DNA of 64,000 bases from Comamonas piscis (GCF_014109725.1 NZ_CP058554.1:2046001-2110000), one strand, 5' to 3'. Positions 52,088 through 61,285 are shown, counted from the stretch's first letter. The notes: generated by a model from the letters alone, not told the origin. Program-made: numbers and translations.

Positions 52088-52453
52088 TCACAGACGCCAC
52101 AGAACCTGGAGGCCCCAGCCGAGGCAGCCGACCAACCAGACCAGCACAAAAATCTGCAGCACCAGGCGCAGACCGACGGGCTGGACGTAGTCCATGAAGA
52201 TTTCACGCATGCCCACCCAGGCGTGGTAGGCCAGTGCCACCAGAGTGCCGACGGTGATGAACTTCATCCATTGCTGGGCGAAGATACCTGCCCATTGCTC
52301 GTAGCCGATAGGGCCCTTGATGAGCAGCACCTGGGCCAGCAGGGCCACGGTGAACAGGGCCATCAGCAGGCCGGTGACACGCTGGGCCAGCCAGTCGCGC
52401 AAGCCATAGTGGGCACCGGTCACGACGCGTTTGGAGCCGTAATTGATGGACAT
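52088..52453 (-). CDS. sdhD: Succinate dehydrogenase membrane anchor subunit
   Basis: 121 residues, three membrane helices. HYGLRDWLAQRVTGLLMALF starts the first, and LAYHAWVGMREIFMDYV carries the conserved His-x-W...D. Forms the quinone site with SdhC. Confidence 0.92.
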   Translation of the reverse strand: MSINYGSKRVVTGAHYGLRDWLAQRVTGLLMALFTVALLAQVLLIKGPIGYEQWAGIFAQQWMKFITVGTLVALAYHAWVGMREIFMDYVQPVGLRLVLQIFVLVWLVGCLGWGLQVLWRL

Positions 52454-52496
52454 GGGGAATCCTTTCTTATTTATCAGTGAATGCAGTCGCGGGCGA

Positions 52497-52931
52497 TCAG
52501 TACAGGCCGAACAGCTTGGCGCCCAGGATGGCGGTCAGCAGCAGGCTGATGGCAAAGCAGGCCAGGGCCGAGGTCTTGCCGAATTCCTTGTTGACCGACT
52601 TGTGCGACACGTCCATCCAGATGTGGCGCAGGCCAGCGCAGAAGTGGTGCAGGTAGGACCAGATCAGGGCCAGCACGGCCAGCTTGATGAACCAGCCCGG
52701 GAAGATGCCGGCGCCGGTGTTGAAGGCGGCGGTGAAGCGGGCGTAGGAGTATTCAGAGGTGATCGAGGTGTCGAGCAGCCAGATCACAAAGGGCAGCAGG
52801 AAGAACATGACCAGACCGCTGGCACGGTGCAGGATCGACAGCTTGGCCGCTACCGGCAAGCGGTAGGTGGTGAGGTCCGAAATGGGGTTGATATTGCGAA
52901 ACTCGGGCCGCTTCTTCGTGGTATCTGACAT
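52497..52931 (-). CDS. sdhC: Succinate dehydrogenase cytochrome b556 subunit
   Basis: 144 residues, three membrane helices. LSILHRASGLVMFFLLPF and YLHHFCAGLRHIWMD have the family Ser-Arg and haem His residues. First gene of the leftward operon sdhC-D-A-B-E-gltA. Confidence 0.93.
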   Translation of the reverse strand: MSDTTKKRPEFRNINPISDLTTYRLPVAAKLSILHRASGLVMFFLLPFVIWLLDTSITSEYSYARFTAAFNTGAGIFPGWFIKLAVLALIWSYLHHFCAGLRHIWMDVSHKSVNKEFGKTSALACFAISLLLTAILGAKLFGLY

Positions 52932-52989
52932 GGTGTGAAATCTTTCGTGGATGTAACTGCTATGTAATCGCTTGCCTCAAACCTGCAAA

Positions 52990-53019
52990 ATTTTATTGCA
53001 ATGCAGCGCGCAGGTCTAA
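52990..53019 (-). promoter_or_regulatory. Probable promoter of the sdh-gltA operon
   Basis: On the minus strand TTAGAC, an 18-base spacer, and TAAAAT. It leaves a leader of about 50 bases before sdhC. Confidence 0.5.
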
Positions 53020-53066
53020 GGGTTTCTCTTTAACCCCGTGGTGACTACTCTGACTTGACCGCTGCA

Positions 53067-53861
53067 CTAGCTCAGGGTATTGCTGTAGTGGTGGGTGTCT
53101 GTGCGGTAAAGGCCTCGTCGTAATTCCATCGGAACATCGTTGTAGGTATACGCCACACGCTCGACGCTGAGCAGCGGGGTGTGGCCGTCGATGTGTAACA
53201 ACTCGGCCTGGGCCGGGTCGGGTAAAACGGCGCGCAATTTCTCTTGCGCGCGCACCATGCGCACGCCGTACTCCACCTCGAACATCGCATAGGTGGCACC
53301 GGGGTAGTCGCGCATCTGCTCGGCAGACAGGCCCTTGAAGCTGCTGCTCGGCAGCCAGATGTCTTCGACAATCGTGGGAATACCGGCAAACACCAGCACG
53401 CGGCGCACATGGATCAGCGATTCGCCGGTGGGTACCTGCAGCAGCTTGCAGATCTCGCTCTGGCCCTTGGTGCTGCGGCAGGAGATGATGTTGCGCTGCG
53501 CCGGGCCTTCTTCATTCAGGTCGCCGCTGTCCGGAAGGAGACGCAGGAAGCGGTATTGCACATTGCGCTCGGCATGGGTGGCCACAAAGGTGCCTTTGCC
53601 CTGGCGGCGCAGCAGCAGGTTCTCGGCCGCCAGCTCGTCGATGGCCTTGCGCACGGTACCCTGGCTCACGCGGTAGCGCGCGGCCAGCTCCATCTCGCTG
53701 GGGATCATTTCGCCCGGTTTCCAGGCACCCGCCTGCAGGCTTTGCAGGATCAAACCTTTGATCTGCTGGTAGAGGGGGCTGAAAGCTGGGGTCGCACCAC
53801 CCACGCTGTCGCCAGCGGACGTGATTCCGGTGTCGTTTGCATTCGGGGTGGAAGATGTCAT
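53067..53861 (-). CDS. GntR-family regulator, HutC/UTRA type
   Basis: 264 residues from the ATG at 53861; a GTG at 53900 is possible. Winged helix at residues 45-110: IPSEMELAARYRVSQGTVRKAIDELAAENLLLRRQGKGTFV. The rest is a UTRA effector domain (VRRVLVFAGIPTIVEDIWLPSS ... LLSVERVAYTYNDVPMELR). It sits between the sdh operon and mdh, so it is a good candidate for a TCA-cycle regulator. The UTRA ligand, probably a small acid, is not known. Confidence 0.85.
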   Translation of the reverse strand: MTSSTPNANDTGITSAGDSVGGATPAFSPLYQQIKGLILQSLQAGAWKPGEMIPSEMELAARYRVSQGTVRKAIDELAAENLLLRRQGKGTFVATHAERNVQYRFLRLLPDSGDLNEEGPAQRNIISCRSTKGQSEICKLLQVPTGESLIHVRRVLVFAGIPTIVEDIWLPSSSFKGLSAEQMRDYPGATYAMFEVEYGVRMVRAQEKLRAVLPDPAQAELLHIDGHTPLLSVERVAYTYNDVPMELRRGLYRTDTHHYSNTLS

Positions 53862-53874
53862 GCGCTTGTCTTGG

Positions 53875-53891
53875 GAGAGATTCAATCTCTC
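53875..53891. promoter_or_regulatory. 17-bp palindrome before gntR
   Basis: GAGAGATT-C-AATCTCTC, a perfect palindrome just upstream of the gntR ATG. It may be an autoregulatory operator or a hairpin in the leader. Confidence 0.5.
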
Positions 53892-53968
53892 GGGTGCCAC
53901 AGTGAGCGTGGCACCAATCGGTTCAAATTCTCAGCGCGCATTGTATAGCGCAACCGGGGTCAATCATA

Positions 53969-53980
53969 TCTTATATAAGA
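53969..53980. promoter_or_regulatory. TCTTATATAAGA palindrome in the gntR-mdh gap
   Basis: Perfect 12-bp palindrome with flanking GACATAAGAC. This is the size and style of GntR-type operators. It ends 12 bases before the mdh -35. Confidence 0.55.
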
Positions 53981-53991
53981 CATAAGACAAA

Positions 53992-54021
53992 TTGACTGAC
54001 TGATCTGTTCAAGAGTACACT
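53992..54021 (+). promoter_or_regulatory. mdh promoter
   Basis: TTGACT (53992-53997), an 18-base spacer and TACACT (54016-54021). Predicted start near 54028 gives a 110-base leader before mdh. Confidence 0.65.
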
Positions 54022-54139
54022 TACGCGCTGTTTACAGACCTGCCGTCGGGGAATCCCGGTCGCTGATTCCAGTCGTTTTGACACCCTCTCCGATGCTGGC
54101 CTGCTTGGACGCCTCTTTTCTATTTTCTGGAGTTATCCC

Positions 54140-55126
54140 ATGAGCAAGAAGCCCGTACGTGTCGCCGTCACCGGTGCCGCTGGTCAAATCGGTTATGCCC
54201 TGTTGTTCCGCATCGCTTCGGGCGAAATGCTGGGCAAGGACCAGCCTGTCATCCTGCAACTGCTGGAAATTCCTGACGAGAAGGCACAAAACGCGCTCAA
54301 GGGCGTGATCATGGAGCTGGAAGACTGCGCTTTCCCGCTGGTCGCCGGTATCGAAGCCCACAGCGATCCGCTGCAAGCCTTCAAGGACACCGACTACGCG
54401 CTGCTGGTCGGTGCTCGTCCTCGCGGCCCAGGCATGGAACGTGCTGACCTGCTGGCTGCCAATGCCCAGATCTTCACCGCCCAAGGCAAGGCCCTGAACG
54501 CTGCCGCTTCGCGCAACGTCAAGGTGCTGGTGGTTGGCAACCCTGCCAACACCAATGCCTACATCGCGATGAAGTCGGCTCCCGACCTGCCAGCGAAGAA
54601 CTTCACCGCCATGCTGCGCCTGGACCACAACCGCGCTGCCTCCCAACTGGCTGCCAAGGGTGGCTTCAAGGTGGGCGATATCCGCAAGCTGACCGTCTGG
54701 GGCAACCACTCGCCCACCATGTACGCCGACTACCGTTTCGCCACCGTGGACGGCAAGTCCATCAAGGAAGCGATCAACGACCAGGCCTGGAACAAGGACG
54801 TGTTCCTGCCGACCGTTGGCAAGCGTGGCGCCGCCATCATTGCAGCGCGTGGCCTGTCGTCGGCAGCTTCGGCCGCCAACGCCGCTATCGACCACATGCG
54901 CGACTGGGCCCTGGGCTCGGCTGGCGAATGGGTGACCATGGGCGTGCCTTCGAACGGTGAATACGGCATCCCTGCTGGCATCATCTTCGGCTTCCCTGTG
55001 ACCACCGACAACGGCGAATACAAGATCGTCGAAGGTCTGGAGATCGACGCGTTCTCGCAAGAATGCATCGACAAGACCCTGGCTGAGCTGCAAGGCGAGC
55101 AAGACGGCGTCAAGCACCTGCTGTAA
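54140..55126 (+). CDS. mdh: Malate dehydrogenase
   Basis: 328 residues, GGAG before the ATG. NAD site VTGAAGQIGYALLFRIASGE, then LLVGARPRGPGMERADLLAAN with substrate Arg, NPANTNAY and TVWGNHSPTMYADYRF with the catalytic His. Length and sequence are the proteobacterial type that resembles cytosolic MDH. It oxidises malate to oxaloacetate for GltA. Confidence 0.97.
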   Translation: MSKKPVRVAVTGAAGQIGYALLFRIASGEMLGKDQPVILQLLEIPDEKAQNALKGVIMELEDCAFPLVAGIEAHSDPLQAFKDTDYALLVGARPRGPGMERADLLAANAQIFTAQGKALNAAASRNVKVLVVGNPANTNAYIAMKSAPDLPAKNFTAMLRLDHNRAASQLAAKGGFKVGDIRKLTVWGNHSPTMYADYRFATVDGKSIKEAINDQAWNKDVFLPTVGKRGAAIIAARGLSSAASAANAAIDHMRDWALGSAGEWVTMGVPSNGEYGIPAGIIFGFPVTTDNGEYKIVEGLEIDAFSQECIDKTLAELQGEQDGVKHLL

Positions 55127-55142
55127 TCAGGCGCCCACCAGC

Positions 55143-55931
55143 ATGCTTGCATGGAATGCCCAGCTCTACAGCCGGTTTGAGGACGAGCGCACGCGCCCGG
55201 CCGCTGACCTGCTGGCGCGCGTAGCCCTGCCCAGTGATACCGCCTATGTGGTGGATCTGGGCTGCGGGCCGGGCAATTCCACCGAGCTGCTGGCCCAGCG
55301 CTTTGTGCAGGCACGGGTGTTGGGTGTTGACCAGTCGCAAGACATGCTGGCCGCTGCGCGCCAGCGTCTTGCGCATGTGCATTTTGAGCAGGGCGATATC
55401 GCCCAATGGCAGGCTCCGCTGCACAACGGGCGTTTGCCCGATTTGATTTTTGCCAATGCGGCCCTGCAATGGGTGCCAGACCACCACGCGCTGCTGCCCC
55501 GATTGATGGGCATGTTGGCCCCCGGTGGCGTACTGGCTGTGCAGATGCCGGACAACCGCGACGAACCCAGCCACCGCCTGATGCGCGAAGTGGCCGCGCT
55601 GCAGCCCTGGGCTGCAGAGATCGGCGATCCGCATGCCCTGCGCACGGATTTGCTGGCCCTGAATGATTACTACGATGTGCTGGCCCGTGATGCCCAGGTG
55701 GATGCCTGGCGTACGGCCTACCAGCACCCGATGGACAGCGCCGAGGCGATTGTCCAGTGGGTGAGCGGCACGGGTCTGCGGCCGTTTCTGCAGCCGCTGC
55801 CCTCCGACTTGCAAACCAGCTTTGTGGCCGAATACACCCGCCGCATCGATGCCGCCTACGCTCCGCGCAGCGATGGCCGGCGCCTGCTGGCCTTTCCCCG
55901 CTTGTTTTTGGTGGCCCGCCGCCCCATCTAA
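55143..55931 (+). CDS. tam: Trans-aconitate 2-methyltransferase
   Basis: 262 residues. Class I SAM fold: FEDERTRPAADLLARV then VVDLGCGPGNSTELLAQRF (motif I), FANAALQWVPDH (motif IV). The opening xYxxFEDERTRPAxDLL is specific for Tam. It methylates trans-aconitate, an inhibitory by-product of aconitase. Its place between mdh and acnB fits this. It follows mdh by 16 bases and is probably cotranscribed. Confidence 0.88.
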   Translation: MLAWNAQLYSRFEDERTRPAADLLARVALPSDTAYVVDLGCGPGNSTELLAQRFVQARVLGVDQSQDMLAAARQRLAHVHFEQGDIAQWQAPLHNGRLPDLIFANAALQWVPDHHALLPRLMGMLAPGGVLAVQMPDNRDEPSHRLMREVAALQPWAAEIGDPHALRTDLLALNDYYDVLARDAQVDAWRTAYQHPMDSAEAIVQWVSGTGLRPFLQPLPSDLQTSFVAEYTRRIDAAYAPRSDGRRLLAFPRLFLVARRPI

Positions 55932-55940
55932 GCCTTGACC

Positions 55941-56927
55941 ATGAGTATCTCTGCCATCCATCCCGCACAGGTTCTGCTCGGCGCCCAGTCTGGGGCGCTG
56001 GCGCTGCCGGTCTGCGACCACTACAGTGGCGTCGAAGACCGCATGCGCAAGAGCCTGGCCTTGCAAGCGCAGATGACGGAAGAGTTCGGCCGCTGCGTGT
56101 TCGATGTGACCCTGGACTGCGAAGACGGCGCGGCCGTTGGCCAGGAAAAAGCCCATGCCCAGCTGGTGGCCTCGCTGGCCAAGAACGCGGCACCCGGCGC
56201 TCGCGTGGCCGCCCGTGTGCATGCCGCCGACCACGCCGCGCTGGCTGAAGATATCGCCACCATCGCTGGCGAGGCGGGCGACAGGCTCTGCCACATCATG
56301 CTGCCCAAGGTCGAGTCGGTGGACGACATCGACCAGGTCGACCGGCTGCTGCAGCGCGCCACCGATGTCCAGATTCCTTTGCATGCACTGATTGAATCAC
56401 CTCAGTCAGTTCATCGCGCTTTCGAGATCGCAGCCCACCCCCGGGTGCAAAGCATCAGCTTTGGTTTGATGGATTTTGTATCAGCACATGGCGGCGCCAT
56501 TCCATCCAGCGCCATGGGCGTGCAGGGCCAGTTCACACATCCCTTGGTGCTGCGCGCCAAGCTGGAGATAGCCGCTGCCTGCCATGCCTACGGCAAGGTG
56601 CCATCGCACTGCGTGGTGACCGAGTTCAAGAACCCCGATGCGATGGAGCAAGCCGCACGCCGCGCCTATGGCGAGCTGGGCTACACCCGCATGTGGAGCA
56701 TCCACCCCGCGCAGATCCGTCCCATCCTGCAGGCCTTCGCGCCCACGCAGAGCCAGGTCGACGAAGCGGCCCGCATCGTGCGGGCGGCGGCAGACGCGCA
56801 ATGGGCGCCGATCAGCGTCGACGGGGTGCTGCACGACCGTGCAAGTTATCGTTACTTTTGGCAAATTTTGGAGCGTGCCGCGCAGACGGGTTGTCCGTTG
56901 CCGAGTACAGTTCGGGACTGGCTGTAA
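55941..56927 (+). CDS. HpcH/HpaI-family CoA-ester lyase (CitE/Mcl-like)
   Basis: 328 residues from the ATG at 55941, nine bases after tam. VFDVTLDCEDGAAVGQEKAHAQ (metal-site Glu-Asp), KVESVDDIDQVDRLL, IESPQSVHRAFEIAAHPRVQ and WSIHPAQIRPIL are the family motifs. Related enzymes split malyl-CoA, citramalyl-CoA or citryl-CoA. In this TCA context citramalyl- or malyl-CoA is a reasonable guess. The specificity is not readable. Confidence 0.85.
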   Translation: MSISAIHPAQVLLGAQSGALALPVCDHYSGVEDRMRKSLALQAQMTEEFGRCVFDVTLDCEDGAAVGQEKAHAQLVASLAKNAAPGARVAARVHAADHAALAEDIATIAGEAGDRLCHIMLPKVESVDDIDQVDRLLQRATDVQIPLHALIESPQSVHRAFEIAAHPRVQSISFGLMDFVSAHGGAIPSSAMGVQGQFTHPLVLRAKLEIAAACHAYGKVPSHCVVTEFKNPDAMEQAARRAYGELGYTRMWSIHPAQIRPILQAFAPTQSQVDEAARIVRAAADAQWAPISVDGVLHDRASYRYFWQILERAAQTGCPLPSTVRDWL

Positions 56928-56979
56928 CCATTCTGGACAGCCGTTTTCCTGTTTCTTGCGTTGTACCGCGGGAGTTGTT

Positions 56980-57594
56980 ATGAAAAATCGCGTGATTTCT
57001 TTGTTGGTCTTGGTTCCTGCGCTGACGCTGGCTATGGGCAGTGTGCAGGCACAAGAGAAGAAGGCGGCCACGCCAGCGGCCAAGACGACCGCTGCCAAGC
57101 CCGCGGCCAAACCCGTTGCCAAGAAGGCTCCGGCCAAAAAAGCCCCCGCCAAGCGCGCCTCCACCGCCAAAAAGGGTGCGGCAGTCGCTGCGGGCGCCGG
57201 TGCAGCAGCCGCCGCGGCCGCCATCCCTGTGCAGCAAACCCTGACCCCCGCCGAGCTGGCCATTGCAGAGCAGGTCTACCAAGGCCGCATCAACTGCGAG
57301 CTGGGCGCCTCGGTCAATATCGCCAAGGATTCCGTCAACCCTGGCTACTTCTTCATTGAAGGCAAGGGCTTCAAGTACCACATGTCGCCGGTGGCGACCT
57401 CCACCGGTACCGTGCGTCTGGAAGACCAGCATGCAGGCGCCATGTGGCTGCAAGTGGCCAACAAGTCCATGCTGATCAACCGCAAGCTGGGCCAACGCCT
57501 GGCCGATGAATGCATGAGCCCCGAGCAAAACCAGGTTGCCGAAGCCATCAAGAAAAACCCACCTGCCGCACTGTTTGAAGGCAACGGCCGCTGA
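56980..57594 (+). CDS. Exported protein with Lys/Ala/Pro-rich linker
   Basis: 204 residues from the ATG at 56980 (GGGAG upstream). Signal peptide ends at VQAQ (residue 25). Residues 26-65 are a histone-H1-like KPAAKPVAKKAPAKKAPAK stretch, then an alanine run. The folded part begins near 88 (LTPAELAIAEQVYQGRINCEL) and has two Cys, possibly a disulfide. Conserved small domain without assigned function; the linker could bind the anionic cell wall or outer membrane. Between the lyase and acnB genes. Confidence 0.7.
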   Translation: MKNRVISLLVLVPALTLAMGSVQAQEKKAATPAAKTTAAKPAAKPVAKKAPAKKAPAKRASTAKKGAAVAAGAGAAAAAAAIPVQQTLTPAELAIAEQVYQGRINCELGASVNIAKDSVNPGYFFIEGKGFKYHMSPVATSTGTVRLEDQHAGAMWLQVANKSMLINRKLGQRLADECMSPEQNQVAEAIKKNPPAALFEGNGR

Positions 57595-57664
57595 TAAGAA
57601 CAGCGGCGCGGAAGCCCGACGCCTTGCGAGCGCCCCACCATTGAAATAGAGAACCGGAGAACGT

Positions 57665-60250
57665 ATGTTGAAAGCCTACCGCGACCATGTGAGTGAGCGT
57701 GCCGCTCTGGGCATCCCCCCGCTGCCGCTGGATGCCAAGCAGGTCGCTGACTTGATCGAGCTGATCAAGAACCCGCCTGCCGGTGAAGACGCATTTCTGC
57801 TTGATCTGCTGACCCACCGCGTGCCCCCAGGCGTGGACGATGCCGCCAAGGTCAAGGCTTCCTTCCTGGCTGCCGTGGCGCACGGCGACCTGAAAGTGGC
57901 GCTGATCTCCAAGGCCAAGGCCACCGAGCTGCTTGGCACCATGGTGGGCGGCTACAACGTGCATCCGCTGATCGAATTGCTGGATGACGCCGAAGTGGCC
58001 GCTGTGGCCGCCGAAGCGCTCAAGAAGACGCTGCTGATGTTCGACTTCTTCAACGACGTCGCAGACAAGGCCAAGGCCGGCAATGCCAAGGCCAAGGAAG
58101 TGATGCAAAGCTGGGCGGATGCCGAGTGGTTCACATCGCGCCCCGAAGTCGAGAAGAAGATCACCGTCACCGTCTTCAAGGTGCCCGGCGAGACCAACAC
58201 CGACGACCTGTCGCCAGCGCCAGACGCCTGGAGCCGCCCCGACATTCCTCTGCACTACCTGGCCATGCTGAAGAACACGCGTCCTGACGCGGCCTTCAAG
58301 CCCGAAGAAGACGGCAAGCGCGGCCCCATGCAGTTCATTGACGACCTGAAGAAAAAGGGCCACCTGGTGGCCTATGTGGGCGACGTGGTCGGCACTGGTT
58401 CTTCGCGCAAGTCGGCTACCAACTCCATCGTCTGGGCCACCGGCCAGGACATCCCCTTTGTGCCCAACAAGCGCTTTGGTGGTGTGACCTTGGGTGGCAA
58501 GATCGCTCCCATCTTCTTCAACACGCAAGAAGATTCGGGCTCGCTGCCCATCGAAGTGGACGTCTCCAAGCTGGAGATGGGCGATGTCATCGACGTGCTG
58601 CCCTACGACGGCAAGATCCTCAAGAACGGCGAGACCGTCACCGAGTTCCAACTCAAGAGCGATGTGCTGTTTGACGAAGTGCGCGCTGGCGGCCGTATCA
58701 ACCTGATCATCGGCCGTTCGCTGACCGCCAAGGCCCGCGAAGCGCTGGGCCTGCCCGCATCCACCGTGTTCCGTCTGCCCCAGGCGCCTGCCGAATCGAA
58801 CGCTGGCTTCACCTTGGCGCAGAAGATGGTCGGCCGTGCCGTCGGTCTGGCAGAAGGCCAGGGCGTGCGCCCCGGTACCTACTGCGAACCGCGCATGACC
58901 ACCGTGGGCTCGCAAGACACCACCGGCCCGATGACCCGTGACGAGCTGAAGGACCTGGCTTGCCTGGGCTTCTCGGCCGACATGGTGATGCAGTCCTTCT
59001 GCCACACCGCCGCTTACCCCAAGTCGGTGGACGTGAAGACCCACCGCGAACTGCCCCAGTTCATCAGCAACCGTGGCGGCGTAGCCCTGCGTCCTGGTGA
59101 CGGCGTGATCCACAGCTGGCTCAACCGCCTGCTGCTGCCGGACACCGTGGGCACCGGTGGTGACTCGCACACCCGTTTCCCAATTGGTATCTCCTTCCCC
59201 GCAGGCTCCGGCTTGGTGGCCTTTGGTGCCGCTACCGGCGTGATGCCGCTGGACATGCCTGAATCGGTGCTGGTGCGCTTCAAGGGCGAAATGCAGCCTG
59301 GCGTGACCCTGCGCGATCTCGTGCATGCGATCCCGCTGTACGCGATCAAGGCCGGTCTGTTGACCGTTGCCAAGGCTGGCAAGATCAACGAGTTCTCGGG
59401 CCGCATCCTGGAAATCGAAGGTCTGCCAGACCTGAAGGTCGAGCAAGCGTTCGAGCTGTCCGATGCCTCCGCCGAGCGCTCGGCCGCTGGTTGCACGATC
59501 AAGCTCAACCCCGAGCCGGTGCGCGAGTACCTGACCTCGAACATCGTTCTGATGAAGAACATGATCGCCGACGGTTACGCCGATGCCAAGACCCTGCAAC
59601 GCCGTATCGAAAAAGTGGAAGCCTGGCTGGCCAAGCCCGATCTGCTCGAAGCCGACAAGGACGCCGAATACGCGCACGTCATCGAGATCGATCTGGCCGA
59701 CATCAAGGAGCCAATCGTCTGCTGCCCGAATGATCCGGACGACGCCAAGTTCCTGTCCGATGTGGCCGGCACCAAGATCGATGAAGCCTTCATCGGTTCG
59801 TGCATGACCAACATCGGTCACTTCCGCGCTGCAGCCAAGCTGCTGGGCGGCCAGCGTGACATCCCCGTCAAGCTGTGGGTGGCACCTCCTACCAAGATGG
59901 ACCAGAGCGAGCTGATCAAGGAAGGCCATTACGCCGCCTTTGGTACCGCCGGTGCGCGTACCGAAATGCCCGGCTGCTCGCTGTGCATGGGCAACCAGGC
60001 CCAGGTGCGCGAAGGCGCTACCGTCATCTCGACCTCGACCCGCAACTTCCCCAACCGTCTGGGCAAGAACACCAATGTGTACCTGGGTTCGGCCGAGCTG
60101 GCTGCCATTGCCTCGCGCCTGGGCTACTTGCCCAGCAAGGAAGAGTACCTGAAGGAAATGGGCGTGATCGATGCCGACAAGGCCTCCGTCTACCGCTACA
60201 TGAACTTCAACGAAATTTCGGAATACGCCGAAGTGGCCGAGAAGATCTAA
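57665..60250 (+). CDS. acnB: Aconitate hydratase B
   Basis: 861 residues, GGAGAA before the ATG. Full AcnB layout: N-terminal HEAT-like domain (residues 1-160), swivel domain (GTGSSRKSATNSIVWATG near 240), then the three catalytic domains. Cluster ligands are in VCCPNDPDD..., GSCMTNIGHFRAA near 710 and PGCSLCMGNQA near 770. It isomerises citrate to isocitrate and can act as an RNA-binding sensor when the cluster is lost. Confidence 0.97.
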   Translation: MLKAYRDHVSERAALGIPPLPLDAKQVADLIELIKNPPAGEDAFLLDLLTHRVPPGVDDAAKVKASFLAAVAHGDLKVALISKAKATELLGTMVGGYNVHPLIELLDDAEVAAVAAEALKKTLLMFDFFNDVADKAKAGNAKAKEVMQSWADAEWFTSRPEVEKKITVTVFKVPGETNTDDLSPAPDAWSRPDIPLHYLAMLKNTRPDAAFKPEEDGKRGPMQFIDDLKKKGHLVAYVGDVVGTGSSRKSATNSIVWATGQDIPFVPNKRFGGVTLGGKIAPIFFNTQEDSGSLPIEVDVSKLEMGDVIDVLPYDGKILKNGETVTEFQLKSDVLFDEVRAGGRINLIIGRSLTAKAREALGLPASTVFRLPQAPAESNAGFTLAQKMVGRAVGLAEGQGVRPGTYCEPRMTTVGSQDTTGPMTRDELKDLACLGFSADMVMQSFCHTAAYPKSVDVKTHRELPQFISNRGGVALRPGDGVIHSWLNRLLLPDTVGTGGDSHTRFPIGISFPAGSGLVAFGAATGVMPLDMPESVLVRFKGEMQPGVTLRDLVHAIPLYAIKAGLLTVAKAGKINEFSGRILEIEGLPDLKVEQAFELSDASAERSAAGCTIKLNPEPVREYLTSNIVLMKNMIADGYADAKTLQRRIEKVEAWLAKPDLLEADKDAEYAHVIEIDLADIKEPIVCCPNDPDDAKFLSDVAGTKIDEAFIGSCMTNIGHFRAAAKLLGGQRDIPVKLWVAPPTKMDQSELIKEGHYAAFGTAGARTEMPGCSLCMGNQAQVREGATVISTSTRNFPNRLGKNTNVYLGSAELAAIASRLGYLPSKEEYLKEMGVIDADKASVYRYMNFNEISEYAEVAEKI

Positions 60251-60296
60251 GCAGTCCGCACTGCTGTGCAGGGGCCTTGGCGCCCCTGCCACCCAG

Positions 60297-60318
60297 AACC
60301 CGCTGCGGCGGGTTTTTT
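60297..60318 (+). terminator. Terminator after acnB
   Basis: AACCCGC-TGCG-GCGGGTT followed by four more T. Confidence 0.85.
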
Positions 60319-60460
60319 CATGCCCGTGCTCGGGGGTTTAGCGCGGCCCGCGTGCAAGAAGCATCGGTGTATGCACAATGTTCGCTGGTCTGGGGCCGGC
60401 AGCAATGGCTGTGCCGCCCCCGCCCATGCCGCGAAATGTTTGAAATTGCTGATCGGAGAA

Positions 60461-60916
60461 ATGCGTCAGATGAAGATGTGGAACTATGTGCTGGCCCTGT
60501 TGGTGCCGGGAGTGATGGCCAGCGCCAGCTGGGCGCAAACGCAAAACAGCGCACAAGACAATGCCCAGGCAACGGCCGAGGCCGCTGAAGCTCAGCCCTG
60601 CGACGGCGCCGTGATGTATGCGCTGGACAACTGGTACCAGGTGCAGCGCTGCGAGCAATCGGGCTTTTTGCTGGCCGATGAGATCACCCAGAGCAGCGCC
60701 GACTTTTTGGCCGCACACCAAGGCATTGCGCAAGATGTGCGCAGCCAGAGCCCGCGTGCGCTGCAGGCGCTGACCCTCGCCGGCACCAGCCCCTGGGATT
60801 GGAATGACCCAGGCAACCGCAGCACCCTGGAAAACCTCTGCCGCGACACCTTGCAGTCGCAAAAACGCATGGTGACGGAGCCCAGCTGGCGCGAATCGCT
60901 GAGCTGCGCGCGCTGA
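60461..60916 (+). CDS. Small exported protein of unknown function
   Basis: 151 residues. GGAG is close to the ATG at 60461; a start at 60470 (MKMWNYVLALL) fits the signal peptide as well. Signal cleavage is predicted after SWA. The mature protein has three Cys (QPCDGAV, RCEQSG, NLCRDT) plus SCAR at the end, so up to two disulfides, and a Gln/Ala-rich opening. Not recognised. Periplasmic by inference. Confidence 0.6.
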   Translation: MRQMKMWNYVLALLVPGVMASASWAQTQNSAQDNAQATAEAAEAQPCDGAVMYALDNWYQVQRCEQSGFLLADEITQSSADFLAAHQGIAQDVRSQSPRALQALTLAGTSPWDWNDPGNRSTLENLCRDTLQSQKRMVTEPSWRESLSCAR

Positions 60917-60945
60917 TACAGGCAAGCGGGTAGGGCGCCTTTGTA

Positions 60946-61239
60946 CTAGCCCAGCCGCACGTCGAAGTAGGCCTCTTCGACACCAATTCCCTGGAAGCCC
61001 GCCTGCCGCGCCTTGTCAAAGGCCTTGAGCCAGGCGCGGGCCAGCACCTCTTGCTGGGCAGAGATCTCACCGCCTTCGGCCGCATCGGTGAAGGCGCTCA
61101 GGGCATCCAGCCTGTCTTGCTCGTCGGGAAAAAACTTGTTGATCTCTTTGGCAAAGCGCATTTCTGCGCGCTGTTTCAGGGCAGGGTCAATGCCGTGGCA
61201 ATCCTGCAGGCTGATGGCGATGGGGGTAGAGACTTCCAT
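60946..61239 (-). CDS. Small protein under two LexA boxes, unknown function
   Basis: 97 residues, soluble, acidic and mostly helical: DPALKQRAEMRFAKEINKFF, DEQDRLDALSAFTDAAEGG, LARAWLKAFDKARQAGF. No membrane segment, signal or known motif. It starts 12 bases from the first of two CTGT-N8-ACAG boxes, which are 35 bases apart. Two boxes are typical of tightly held SOS genes such as lexA, recN or colicin genes. It stands alone between the exported protein gene and yhhQ. Confidence 0.75.
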   Translation of the reverse strand: MEVSTPIAISLQDCHGIDPALKQRAEMRFAKEINKFFPDEQDRLDALSAFTDAAEGGEISAQQEVLARAWLKAFDKARQAGFQGIGVEEAYFDVRLG

Positions 61240-61250
61240 AGTTTGAATGA

Positions 61251-61266
61251 CTGTTTAAATAAACAG
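61251..61266 (-). promoter_or_regulatory. LexA box 1
   Basis: CTGTTTAAATAAACAG, CTGT-N8-ACAG; the 16 bases are nearly a perfect palindrome. Confidence 0.88.
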
Positions 61267-61285
61267 TGGCAAGTATCCTTGCTAA

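Noticed and set aside
57548..60292. 914-codon open frame antisense to acnB
   Set aside because: Created by GC-biased codon use of acnB; composition is His/Gly/Gln-rich with no domain.
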